Shown: positions 20,308-31,600, numbered from the stretch's first letter. The stretch is DNA of 64,000 nucleotides from Tritrichomonas musculus (GCA_039105265.1 JAPFFF010000053.1:186001-250000); one strand, 5' to 3'. A program made the numbers and translations. The notes: generated by a model not told the origin, from the letters alone.

Positions 20308-22290
20308 ATGGGTTCAGACGAATCAAAGCCAACAGTCTCAGTTTTTGCTGAAGGAGAACAACCAGGTCCATTTTCTATCCGTCGTTGTCCAGGATATGAG
20401 AAAGGAATCTGTCAGAATCCTCCAGAATTACAAACAATGCAAGATATGATCTTAGAATCATTTAAAAAGTTTGCAAATAATCCATACATTGGCTACAGAG
20501 AGCGCAATGGTGAGAAACTGTCTAACAAGTTCACATTCAAAACATATAAAGAATGTGAAACAATAGCATACCAATTTGGATCAGGACTTATATCACTTGG
20601 TGTTCAACCCAAAGACCTGGTTGGTGTTTATTCAGGTAATTGTCCAGAATGGCTTCATATGATTGATGTATCATCATTATATGGTCACGTAATAGCAGCC
20701 CTTTACGACACTTTTGGCCAAGAAATAATGGGAAAACTTATTAAAAATTCGGAACTTGAAACAATTCTTGTATCAATGAAAAATGCTCCGAAATTACTTG
20801 ATATATTAAAAGCTGACAAGTTCAAAGTTCAACGTGTGATTGTTTTTACTGATTCCAACAATTCCTATGAAGAATTAAAAGAAGGTTTCCAATCATGTCA
20901 AATCAATTTTTACACATTTAACGATATATTAGATATCGGTAAAAATGATATCAAACCGCTTCCAAAGCTTGATGAAGATTGCATTTACTATATCTGCTTC
21001 TCATCAGGAACAACAGGAATGCCCAAAGGCGTCATGATCTCAAATCGTTCACAAGTTTCCAACACAATTAATGTCAGAAAACAACTTCACTTCACCAGCC
21101 AATCACGTCATCTTTCCTATCTTCCATTGCCACATGTATTTGAACGTGCAGCTGTTTCAGCGATCATGCATGTTGGCGGTTGTGTTGGCGTTTTTAGCGG
21201 TTCTATTCAAAAACTGATCGAAGACATGCAAATTTTGAAGCCAACGTTTCTTCCAGCCGTTCCGCGCGTCATCAACAGGATTTACGACAATGTCATGAAC
21301 AAAGTTCATTCAAGTTCATACATTAAACAAGGAATTTTCTGGGGATCTTGGTATTGGAAACGGTTTTGGTTAAAAAGAGGCTCAAATTCACCTTTCACTG
21401 ATCGTCTTATTTTTGATGCGATCAACAAACAATTGGGAGGCGAAATTAACCTCTTCATTATCGGCGGAGCTGCCTTGAATCCTTGGATTCACGAATTCAT
21501 TGGATTCGCTACGGGATCCCAAATGGCTGTCGGTTACGGACTCTCAGAAGCCGGCTCGGGTGTCATTGTTAACCCGCTTGAAGTGAGGTACTCGAAACCA
21601 GGAACAGTTGGAGGCCCGATGACGAATTGTGAAGTGCGACTTGAGCCAATTCAAGACTACGATGATCCAACATGCGGCGAGATTTTGATAAGTGGCCCGT
21701 GCAACTGCAGCGGTTATTTGAACGATGAAATGGCAACGAAAAATTTGTTCATCGACGAGAAAAACAGACACGGCGACGGTGGAAAGAAAGGGACAAATTG
21801 GATTCACACTGGCGATGTTGGCAAGTGGGACGATGAAGGGTATTTAATGATTGTCGATCGTATGAGGTCAATTTTTAAACTGTCGCAAGGTGAATATGTC
21901 GCTGCTGAACTTTTGACACAAACTTATGAACTGGCGAAAATAATCAACCAGATTTTCATTTATGGCGACTCAACAAGATTTTGTTTGGTGGCTGTCGTTA
22001 TACCAAAAATGGAAGAAGTGGCTGCCTTCCTGAAAAAGGACAGAATATCTCAGGAAGAATATGAAAATGCTTGCAATTCGAAAGAATTGCGTGATTTTGT
22101 TAAGGAAGAATTGGATAAAATTGCAACTGAGAAAAATTTGCCTGGTTATGAAAGAATTAGAGCTGTTACTTGCGATAGTGTTGAATGGACAATTGCAAAT
22201 AACATGTTGACACCTACCTTCAAACTTAGGAGAAAGAATTTGACTGATAAATATGAAAAAGTCATTGATGATATGTATGAATCCATTTAA
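20308..22290 (+). CDS. Long-chain acyl-CoA synthetase (AMP-forming), 660 aa
   Basis: It activates fatty acids to acyl-CoA with ATP, via an acyl-adenylate. The AMP-binding signature SSGTTGMPKGVM is at about residues 231-243. The adenylation motif GYGLSEAGSG lies at about 408-420. The TGD of HTGDVGKWDDEGY lies at about 500-513. The C-terminal linker/lid DRMRSIFKLSQGEYVAAE is at about 516-533. Length and motif order match eukaryotic ACSL-type enzymes, and LSYLPLPHVFERA is typical of that branch. There is no N-terminal membrane anchor and no peroxisomal SKL end (it ends DDMYESI), so a cytosolic or ER-face location is likely. Codon use becomes noticeably GC-richer in its 3' half. Confidence 0.95.
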   Translation: MGSDESKPTVSVFAEGEQPGPFSIRRCPGYEKGICQNPPELQTMQDMILESFKKFANNPYIGYRERNGEKLSNKFTFKTYKECETIAYQFGSGLISLGVQPKDLVGVYSGNCPEWLHMIDVSSLYGHVIAALYDTFGQEIMGKLIKNSELETILVSMKNAPKLLDILKADKFKVQRVIVFTDSNNSYEELKEGFQSCQINFYTFNDILDIGKNDIKPLPKLDEDCIYYICFSSGTTGMPKGVMISNRSQVSNTINVRKQLHFTSQSRHLSYLPLPHVFERAAVSAIMHVGGCVGVFSGSIQKLIEDMQILKPTFLPAVPRVINRIYDNVMNKVHSSSYIKQGIFWGSWYWKRFWLKRGSNSPFTDRLIFDAINKQLGGEINLFIIGGAALNPWIHEFIGFATGSQMAVGYGLSEAGSGVIVNPLEVRYSKPGTVGGPMTNCEVRLEPIQDYDDPTCGEILISGPCNCSGYLNDEMATKNLFIDEKNRHGDGGKKGTNWIHTGDVGKWDDEGYLMIVDRMRSIFKLSQGEYVAAELLTQTYELAKIINQIFIYGDSTRFCLVAVVIPKMEEVAAFLKKDRISQEEYENACNSKELRDFVKEELDKIATEKNLPGYERIRAVTCDSVEWTIANNMLTPTFKLRRKNLTDKYEKVIDDMYESI

Positions 22291-23372
22291 ACTAGATTTT
22301 TATATTCTTTTTTTTAATAAAAATTTGGGAACTTTTTTTTAAAGAATTGTTGTATTTTCTTATGCCAATAAACAGATTTTTCATATCCCATTAAGTTACA
22401 TAAAAAAACGAATCTTTTGAAAAAGAAGGAATTACAGATAAAATTTTATTAAATAGATTAATAGATTAAAGGTCATAGGTATATAATCATTATGGTTTAA
22501 AGAATTCATGAAGAATTTTTAACCTTTCTCTTCAAATTTCGATATGAAATTGTTCTATAAAATCAAAGAAGAAGAAGAAAAAACGAAATTTATGTTCAAT
22601 AAATACAATATGGAATGAGAAATTAGTCAACTCATCATAAATAATTAATAAAGAGAAATAATTTTAAATATTATTTTATTGATCAAGTAATGAAAAATTC
22701 TTTTCTCTTTTTTCAGCATGGTATATAGTTTTATTAAACATTATACAAATGCAATGGTTTCAACTTGCGTATAGATTGAAATAATATTTTCATTATGGAA
22801 AAAAATAGCAAATAATCTATTAACTTTGACAAAAAACTTAGACTTTGTCGGAGCCTGATTTTTGATTTAGGTCTTTAAAAAAAAATATAAAATTTTTATT
22901 TTTCCATTTTGAAATAAAATGTAAATTTGGTCCCCTAGATCGCGAGATCGATTAGATTGAAACGCTATTTGCTAAAAAAAGGTTTTTTGAAAACTTGTAT
23001 TTGAAGAGTTATAAATGCCTAAAAAGGAGCTTTTTTGGTGGTGAGGTGGGAAAACAAAAAAAAAAATAAAAATAAAACTCAGAAATCCACACAATTTTTT
23101 ATAGAACGATCATTTTTTTGAGAGGCATCATACCGCCTTAATACAATTATTTCTATGAGATTTATGAAAAGATAAAACAGATAAAATATTCATGGAAGTA
23201 TATCTTCAAAAATAAATTATAAAATAAATTACATTTTTATTTTTAATTTCAAAAACTAAAATTTTTAAAGAGAATGTATATAAAAATACATCAATTCAAA
23301 TATTGGTTAGGATAGGTGAATAACGCAATTCTATTTTGTATTTTAATATTGAATATAGAAAAGTTTCCTTCA
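22291..23372. other. AT-rich spacer, no gene
   Basis: The only feature of note is a small palindromic patch CTAGATCGCGAGATCGATTA at 22936-22955. The ankyrin gene's likely start (ATG 23373) follows TTTCCTTCA. A GTG-started extension from 23316 is open but unlikely to be used. Confidence 0.5.
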
Positions 23373-26300
23373 ATGAGTATTCATGAATATTTAGACAATA
23401 TTCAAAATCTCCAAGATGGCCTTCTAGTTTATCTAGAAAACCAAGCTGATTCAGAATTAAATTATCAAATTCTAATTAATACAATTAATAAACAAAAGAT
23501 TTGCTCATCAAAACAAGAACTTACTTTGCTTTTACATTTAATTTCAACGATTTCACAAAATTATTGCCGTGATTTTCATTTTATTAGCAAAATTGAGAAA
23601 GTTTTAGGATATCTTGGAGATTATATTACAAGCAAATTCACAAATTTGGAAAAATTCAAAATTTTTAAGCACAACAAAAGAATTCTTTTATTTCTGCTTG
23701 AAAAAACCATTCTCACTTTGGATGAATTCATAGTTCGTAAAATGATATCCAAAGATTATTTAAAGGCCAAATATCCTCAGTATTTTTCACCAGAAATTAA
23801 GCCATTTATGAAGCTAGACTGGTTTCCGAAATCTGAAAGAAACAAGTGGGTCAAAGAACTTGAAGAATTCGAAAATCAAGAAAATTTTTTCGAATTACGA
23901 AAAGAAGGTGAAAATGAAGATTATATTTGCAAATTAATTCGAAGTGATTCAATTGATGAATTCATTCAATATGTTAATAGAAGCAATTATTCACTGAAAT
24001 CTACAATTTCTGATTCAATTTATGAAACAAACTTATTTTTAATTGAATCAAGCAAAAACGATTTGACATTGATTAAATATGCCGCGTTTTTCGGATCAAT
24101 TCAAATTTTCAAATATTTGTTATTGAATAAAGTTGAATTAACACCACAATTATGGATTTATGCAATACATGGCAAAAATGCTGATATTATTCACTTTTTA
24201 GAAGAATATAAAATTGAACCTCCAAAAAAGAATTATAAAGAATCCCTCATAGAATCAATCAAATGTCATTATAATGACATCGTTGATTATTTATTAAACC
24301 AATATTTTCAAATGGAAAATCAAAATTCAAATGATTTGTATATTGAATGCATTAAACACTACAATTTTTCCTTTTTCAATGATGAATTCCTTAATGATAC
24401 AACTTTTTTTTATTTATGCAAATATGGATATTTCTCTTTAATGAGTTTTGCGTTGAATGACGAAAAAATTAATGTAAATAAAATTTTAATTTTTCAATGA
24501 TTTAATATAATTCAATTGATAATATTTTATGTAATTCAAAATTCATACATTTAAATGACATCTTAAATTGACATATTTCAATGGAATTTTATATAATATT
24601 AATTTTTTATGAAACAGTTTTATTGTTAGCAACAAGAAGAAAAAATATTGAAATGGTGAAAGTTTTATTGTCATGTGATAGAATTGATATTAATTATCAA
24701 AACATTTTATGATTTATATTAATAAAGTTCAAAATCTTTTTCTTGAATAATATTTATAATATGATTTTATATAACTGAATTATATGCTGCAGTTAGAGAA
24801 GGAATGTGTGAAATCGTGAAGCTTTTATTAGAGAATGATAAACTTGATATAAATGCTTTTTCAATTTAATATTGATTTTTTTTTTATATAATTTAAAAAT
24901 ATATATTTCAATAAAGTTTAAAAAAAATTTTTTTGTCTAATGAAATTCAATAATATATATTTCAATTGGATTTTAAAATTATTAACATCAATAATGTTTA
25001 AGTTTTTTTTTACTTAAAGTGACATTTTAAAACAAATTTTAGTAAAAAATTTTTTTGTGTTTTTAACTATACAGCATTATATTTGGCAGTTGAGAAAGAA
25101 AATATTGAAATTGTCAAGGTTTTGATAATGAATGATAAAATTGATGTTAATATCGGAAATGTTTTATTTAATTATTTTTAATATAATTTAAAATCATATA
25201 TTTTAAAAATATTTCAATTTTATTTTAATTGTATTTATAATTTATGATTTTTAATGTTGATATTTAAATATCAATATTTTTGAATAATATTTTTAATATC
25301 ATTTATTCTAATGGAATTCAAATTTAGATATTTAAATAGTATTATAATAATAAAATTTTTATAAATCACCATTATACTTAGCGGTTGAGAAAGAAAATAT
25401 TGAAATAGTCAAACTTTTATTAGCAAATGATAAAATTGATGTTAATAGGCAATATATTTTTAAAACATTTCAAATTTATATTATTTAAAATTATTAGCTT
25501 TGATGAAATTAAAAACGTATAGTTTTAATTGCATTCGATTTTATTTTGTTAATAATATTTAAAAATAATTATTTCAATCAAATTTAAAATATATTTTTGA
25601 ATGAAATTTTAATATAATTTTATTCAACTCCATTATATAGAGCAATTTTAAATGACAATGTTGAAATCGTAAAACTTTTACTAATGAATAAAAAAATTGA
25701 TGCTAATATTCGAAATATTATAATTAACTTTTTAATATAATTCAAAATCATTTATTTAAGTCGCATTTAAAATAATGAATTTCAATTACATTAAAATTTT
25801 AATAATTAAATAAAATTCAAAATAAAATATTTCAATCACATTCAAAATCACTTGTTTTAATACCATTCAAAAATATTTTTAATATATTTGAAATTCTAAA
25901 TTATAAAATTCAATAGAATTCAAAATCATATAATTTAATAAAATTCCAATTCAATTCTTTAATCTCATTTAAAATTATTAGCTTCAATGTCATTCAAAAT
26001 TTTTTATTTCAATGCTATCCAAATTCATTTTTTTTAATGAAATTAATATACAGTGTTTTAAATAATTCACCATTACACTTAGCAGTTCAATATTCTAGTG
26101 CTGAAATAGTAGAACTTTTATTAATGGATAATGAAATTGATGTTAATGCTCTTTCTATTTTTATCCATTTTTTTGTAATATTTCAAATCATTTATTTAGA
26201 ACGCATTTATAAAAGTATTTTTTTAATATCATTCAAAATTGCATACTTCAATAGGGGGTTTTCGAAAAAAATACTTTTTGCTTAAAAAATAAAGTTTTTC

Positions 26301-28767
26301 CGAAAAAAGTAGTTTTTTCGGAAAACGTTTTGAATGATTTTTGATCGTTTGGCCAAATAAATTCACAAAAATGTTTCCAAAAAATCAACTTTTTTCTGAA
26401 AAATAGTATTTTTTTCGAAAAAACTTTTTTTTTCGAAAACCCCCTAATGATATTTAGATATCATGAATTTAAATAGAATTAAAAATTTTATATTTTAATC
26501 ATATTTTTACAAATACATTTTAAAGAAATTCATATCTTTAATTTTCAATAAAATTCAGAATTATAGTTGGTGGACATAATTATGTTTTTGGGACATAATC
26601 ATGTTTGCTCAACTTTTTGAATGGTACACAAAAATAAAACACATTTTTCTCAATACTTTTTAAAGATAATTTGATAATATTATATACTTTATTAATGTAT
26701 TTTATGTACATCATTATTTAATTAAATGAGCTATTATATTTGTGATTTATATGAAATTTTGCCATTAATGTAAAAAAAAGTCAAAATGCTTATTTTATTC
26801 TCAATAATTGAAACTTGGGATTTAATAATAATATCATTAATTCATAATCAGTAATTATATAATTTTGTCAGATAATTGATATCTAAAAACTTTCATATAA
26901 GAAAATTTTGATGCACAAAATAAAGTTAAAAATCATATCACTTTTTTGTTTTTTTCCAATAAAAAATAAAAACTTTTAAATTTTTATTTAAATATTTGAT
27001 ATAATGCATATAGTATAATGATATTGAAAGAATAAAATTGGCGGTTCTACTCAAGATCTATTACCTTAATGAAAAAGAGTAACTTCTGAAATAACTTAAA
27101 AAGACTTTCAATTTTAGACATTTAGAAATTATTTTCATTATTTTAATAGTTCTTCTATACTTGCCTAATATTTATTGATTAATTGCTATTTTTAATGCTA
27201 TTATAATAGAAAAAATAAAAAAGTGAAATTTGTATATTTCTTAGAAAAACCTGAAATCTTGATGGGCAACAATGATTTTTAGAGGATTAATAATATATTT
27301 CATTGTATGTGTTATCAAATAATGTAATTCTGAAATCATATCAATTATGAATGAGTGATTTATGAATGATTTTGAATGAAAAAAAGAAAAATGAAATTTT
27401 TCCAAGATTGATTCTTTTTCAACCATATTATTATATTTAATATATTATATGCATCATATAGATGATTAATACTGCATCTAATTTGAAATAAAATAAACTC
27501 ATTTTTCAAAATTAGTAATTTTGTATGAATAATTTTTTTCATATTTTGAAAACACTTTTTCTTTTTATATAATTATTATTTCAATAATTTTTTTCTAAAA
27601 TATAATATATACATTATATTCTAAAATAATAATTATGTTAGAGCAAATTAAAACAACCTTTTTTTTATGGTAAAAGCATGAAATGTGATATGAAATGAGT
27701 TTTTTGAGTAGAGAAATGAAAATGTATAATAAGAGAAAATGTGCTTATAAACCCACAAAAAGTTTAATTTTTTCTTTATTTATAAAGTCGTATAAACAAA
27801 ATTGAAACAAAAAAAAATATTTTCATATGTATAAAAATATTAATTTTTAATCTTTTTATATTTTTACATAATTTTTACCGAGACTACATACCGCCTAGCG
27901 GGCGTCGAGCGAGGCGAAGCCGAGTCGAGACCCCGCGGATGGCGGTAAGTATCGGTAAAAATTATGTACCATAAAAAGATTAAAATATAATTATTTTTTT
28001 AACTATTGAAAATATTTTTTTTTGTTTCAAATTTTGTTTATGTGGACTTTTATATAAAGAAAAAGTTAAACTTTTTGTGGGTTTATAAGCACATTTTCTC
28101 TTACAATAGAGAAATGAAAATGAAACCATTTTTTCTAATTATCTATTTTATTTCAATAAATAATAATGATACATTTTAATTATAGATGAAAAGTAAATTA
28201 TAATTTTTTTCAAATAATAAAAAAATATTCAGAAATTATAAATTCGATATCATATTTATGATCAAATTTAGTTTGATAAAAGTGAATGAAAATCGGGGAA
28301 TAGAATGTATCCAACATGATATTAATTGTTCTACAATTTTTTTTTGAAAGTCCAATTTGAATATATAGAAATGATGTGAAAACATAATTATGTCTCCAAA
28401 ACAGAATTATGTCCACCAACTATATATATTTTAGTTATATTCAAAATAATTCATTTAAATTTCATTTAAAATAAGCTATTTCAATGAAATTTTATTATCA
28501 TTTTATGAAACAGCTTTACATTGTGCTGTTATATCTGATAGAGTTAATATTGTAGAGCTTTTATTAAAGAAGAAACAAATTGATATTAATATCAAAGATA
28601 ATAATGGAAAAAATCAATTTTTTATGCCAAAAGTGCTCGAATCAAAAAAAATAAATCATCTTTTTAACCCACTATTTAGCAACATTAATTATTTTTTTAT
28701 GAACATTTTTTGTGTACTGATTATCCAAAAGAAACTTTTTGTAAGGACTTTCAAAAAATTGATTTAA
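23373..28767 (+). CDS. DUF3447-type ankyrin-repeat protein gene in eight separated blocks
   Basis: The first block (23373-24494) encodes an N-terminal helical region of DUF3447 style and the first ankyrin repeat, ending KINVN. Seven further ankyrin blocks follow on the same strand and begin with x-T/S-x-L-Y/H: 24608-24709, 24768-24866, 25062-25166, 25360-25461, 25621-25719, 26058-26162 and 28504-28767. Each block ends at the IDVN turn, so every spacer falls at the same point of the 33-residue repeat. At all seven joints the bounding codons can be joined to give a 7-residue linker, usually xxxI(F/L)Y(E), in frame. No GT...AG or trichomonad GTATGT/ACTAAC signals are seen. The last block lacks normal closing repeats. 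It is either a multi-intron gene with unusual borders or a decayed array. Confidence 0.6.
24495..26057. repeat. Degenerate 25-bp-type repeats filling the ankyrin spacers
   Basis: The spacers between ankyrin blocks are built from variants of ATTCAAAATCATTTATTTCA followed by an ATG- or AT-ending few bases, repeated with drift at roughly 24-30 bp. They are clearest at 25740-26035. Outside the gene the same repeat is not evident. Spacer lengths vary from about 58 to 340 bp, apart from the last one, which holds two inserted elements. Confidence 0.6.
26252..26446. mobile_element. Short MITE, about 195 bp, in the last ankyrin spacer
   Basis: Inverted ends TAGGGGGTTTTCGAAAAAAA (26252) and the matching complement ending CCCCCTA (26446) enclose a second, internal TTTCCGAAAAA/TTTTTCGGAAA fold. 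TA ends suggest a Tc1/mariner-type target. It is non-coding. Confidence 0.7.
26574..28422. mobile_element. TA-target MITE, copy 2 (1.85 kb with a nested insertion)
   Basis: Same element as 6875-8337, with ends TAGTTGGTGGACATAATTAT and TA borders. The two copies differ at only scattered single bases and small indels, so at least one moved recently. This copy lies in the spacer before the last ankyrin block and is itself interrupted at 27725-28106. Confidence 0.85.
27725..28106. mobile_element. Nested palindromic element with a GC-rich core and 16-bp target duplication
   Basis: Comparison with the uninterrupted copy at 6875-8337 defines the insertion exactly. It is flanked by a perfect 16-bp direct repeat TAGAGAAATGAAAATG (27709-27724 and 28107-28122). 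Its arms are long inverted repeats beginning AAGAGAAAATGTGCTTATAA. Its centre (about 27880-27945) is strikingly GC-rich (CGCCTAGCGGGCGTCGAGCG) in an otherwise AT-rich region. It has no open frame. Confidence 0.85.
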
Positions 28768-29788
28768 AAATATTTTTTCTTTCTTTCTTTTTTTTAATCT
28801 GAAAAAAATATAAAAAATGATTATTAAATATCATATTTTGATAACATTTGATACTTAAAATGAATAAATCTTCATTTTTTCTCACTTTCCTAATTTTGGC
28901 AAATTAGAAGATTTATTCATTTTCCTTAGGCTTGTTATTCTCCGATTCTCGAGATCGATAATTGATTGACTTTTTGATATCGATATATAAATATGCACAG
29001 ATTCTCGAGATCGATTTCAGAGACCGAGGATTTTTTTTCTCAGCTTTTGATATCAGAATTTTCAATTAAACTTTTTGATAAATATATGATCGCATTTTAA
29101 TCTCAAATATTTCATAAAAAAAGAATGTATTTTTGATTTTAATCTTAAAATAAACATCAATACATTATATTATATATTTTTGAATATTATAAAATCACAA
29201 ATACCAATTATAAAAAAAGATAAATCTGTTTGAGATCTCGAGATCTCTGTAATTGATATCAAGTGTACAATTATTTTTATATCACATTTCATGCCTGATA
29301 TCTTGATAATCGATAATCTCGATATCAGATTTTTAAACTGATAATTGAGTATCAAATGTAAAAAAGAGACGTTTTTGATATCGATTCTCAAAATAACAAG
29401 CCTAGTTTTCTTGTGGTTTAAATGTTTCTTCAATTTGAGGAAAAGAAACTTTTTGATAAAAAAAAATATTCCTTTAAAAAGATATTCAAGAAGGAATTTA
29501 CAAGTAAATTATGCTTGCCAAGGTATGTCTTTTTGGAGTAACTTTTTTGATAAAAAATTAAAATTTATTAATTGATAGTAGTCTTTTGGTGGCTGATGAA
29601 GTTAAGATATGTTTTCCAACATCACAGCTAGGATTTTCATTATTGACAAAACTTCTTAAAAATGAAATATGTAGGTTTATTGTCATTCTTTAAAGAAAAG
29701 AAATGTGAAGTGAAAAAATCAAAGATTTTGAATATTTTGATCGACGCTATTGAAATTTGAAATATTTTTTTTTATTCATTATTTATAA
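28768..29788. other. Spacer downstream of the ankyrin gene
   Basis: The spacer contains the MITE at 28927-29404. The remainder is AT-rich. The final bases TTCATTATTTATAAATG supply an initiator-like motif for the 115-aa gene at 29789. Confidence 0.55.
28927..29404. mobile_element. MITE of about 480 bp with TAGGCTTGTTATT ends
   Basis: Exact 13-bp inverted ends TAGGCTTGTTATT are followed by related CTCGAGATCGAT/ATCGATTCTC strings. Several CTCGAGATCGAT and GATATCGAT units recur inside. Flanks ATTTTCCT and GTTTTCTT match at 6 of 8 positions, hinting at an 8-bp duplication. The tip resembles that of the element at 52864 (CTAGGCTT). Confidence 0.65.
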
Positions 29789-30136
29789 ATGAGGAGTTCT
29801 AAAACAAGATATACACACAAATCGGAATGGAAGTATCTGATAGTCCAAGAAGAAGCAAGAAATGTAGTTTTTCAATTGGATGATACTGGAAGATTAGTTA
29901 CTCCTTTAGAAAAGAGAAAACACCGTGATCTCAAAGTATTAATGAAAGAATTGGTTTTTAAAGATCAAAATCAAAATGAATCATCAGAAAATGACGAAAT
30001 TAAAGACCAAAGAAATGAAGAAAAATCTTTCAAGCTAGTTTTTGATGAAAGTATTTTGGAAATGAATTTAAACAATTATTGTGATGATAACAATGGTGGC
30101 ATAGATTTAACTGATGGCTATAATGAATTTTTCTAA
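29789..30136 (+). CDS. Hypothetical acidic 115-aa protein
   Basis: The frame starts MRSSKTRYTHKSEWKYL and has a basic, folded-looking N-terminal 55 residues (VVFQLDDTGRLVTPLEKRKH). A strongly acidic Asn/Asp/Glu tail then resembles a transcription-factor activation region. A start-proximal TTCATTATTTATAAATG fits local gene starts. No family is recognised. Composition is coding-like, so it is probably real. Confidence 0.55.
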   Translation: MRSSKTRYTHKSEWKYLIVQEEARNVVFQLDDTGRLVTPLEKRKHRDLKVLMKELVFKDQNQNESSENDEIKDQRNEEKSFKLVFDESILEMNLNNYCDDNNGGIDLTDGYNEFF

Positions 30137-31019
30137 AGTAGTATTTATTTAATGATTTAATAAAAAAAAAATGAAATAATTATCTTTTTCATATAAATTA
30201 TCATTACCACTCTCATACATAAAAAATAGTAATAAAAAATGATTTTTTTAAAAAAAACAGTATTTGATATATTCTCTGTTTTTTTTTTTTTTCTTTTCTG
30301 AAAAATGAGGCAATAATTGAAATTATAATATGCCAATATTATAAAATGAAGCCAAACAATATTAAAATATAGTAAAATAATTTATAATTGTTTTTTATCA
30401 TTATAATTATAGTAAATATAATATATATTTCAATTTTTCATATTTTTATTTATTCAATTTCAAGATATTATCAAATTATGAAATTGTAAAATTTCAATTT
30501 AAATTTTTTTGGCATTTGGCATCTTGATGTGAAGTGATTCTAATTTGTATAATACTTTTGTATGTGTATATTAAAGTACTATTTTGTTAATTAAAAACAT
30601 CCAAATTAAAAAAGAAAGATAATTCGGTTAAAAAAAGTTAATATAGCGTAGTTCAATATCAATATCTCATCATTTGTACAATTTTGAAAAGTCTTACCCC
30701 TAATATTACAATTGTTATTTATTTTTTATTCTTTCAAAGCAGTAAATAAAAAAAAATTTTCTGATAAGTTGATCTGAGAATATTAAAAATATTTATATTT
30801 TTTTAAAATTGAATTTTTTTAATATTATTACGTTACATAACTGTTTTGGATATATATAATTGATTTCTCTAGTAGTTTAATAGAATGTTAAATTAAATGA
30901 AAATAAAATCTCTTTTTTCTATGTCTTTTAAGAAATTGAATCTTTTTCTGGTCGATTCATTTGAAAAAGTCTATAAGGAAGTTAACTTTAAATGATTATT
31001 TTTATTGTAAGGAAGTTAT
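30137..31019. other. AT-rich spacer, no gene
   Basis: Long A/T homopolymers and low-complexity DNA. No coding frame, RNA gene or clear repeat border is seen. Confidence 0.6.
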
Positions 31020-31600
31020 ATATTTTTTAAGTGATAATATTGAAATCACTATCAATAATAAAGAAGACAACAGCACCAAATGAGTAAACATCTGCTTTTT
31101 CATCATTATATTTTTCTTCATCATTGTTGATTTCTGGCGCAATGAGCTTTTGACTTCCAATGCCACGTGTCATCGTTTGTTATTCAACTGTCAATAATTT
31201 AGAGATACCAAAATGGCAGTTTTTCACAGTTTCATTACTTGTAATCAGAATGTTCGCTGGTTTCAAGTCACAATGAATGATTTTCTTATTGTGAATGTAT
31301 TTTATGGCTTCTGCAATCTGGTAGATAATCATTACAATTTTTTCTTTTGATATAATTAGGTCTTTAACCACTTTTTGTAAGTTTATCGGACTATATTCAG
31401 CAAGATACTCCGTGAAATATTTTTGTTGCTTATGAAGATTCCAATCTCTTCAACAAGATTCGGATAATCAAGAATGTTCATTATTTCATATTCATGGATG
31501 AAAATTTGAAGTTTTTTGAAGTTCGAAGATGGTTTAAAAGAATCTTCTAATATAGTAAAAGTAAGCCAGTCAAAATCCAATATTTATGCAAAAAGGCTTG
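31020..31600 (-). pseudogene. TKL-type protein kinase, decayed
   Basis: Read on the minus strand, pieces of one kinase domain appear in order. FIHEYEIMNILDYPNLVEEI is the helix C to strand 5 region, at about 31460-31510. YQIAEAIKYIHNKKIIHCDL then KPANILI is the catalytic loop, with HCD in place of HRD, at about 31260-31345. CHFGISKLL replaces the DFG line. After a stop at about 31179, GIGSQKLIAPEI and DVYSFGAVVFF give the APE and helix F region. At least one frame change (near 31380-31440) and one stop are present, and the N-lobe glycine loop is missing. It belongs to a kinase family that is numerous in trichomonads. Confidence 0.75.

Noticed and set aside
16809-23135. TTAAGGCGGTA and its complement 6.3 kb apart, possible ends of a large element around the acyl-CoA synthetase gene
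   Set aside because: Only 11 bases match; many such pairs are expected by chance in 64 kb, and no target duplication is seen.
23316-23372. GTG-initiated extension of the ankyrin protein
   Set aside because: ATG at 23373 is preceded by TTTCCTTCA as at other local starts; the extension is hydrophobic low-complexity sequence.
24495-28503. Canonical GT-AG introns in the ankyrin gene
   Set aside because: No consistent GT at block ends or AG at block starts, and no ACTAAC branch motif.
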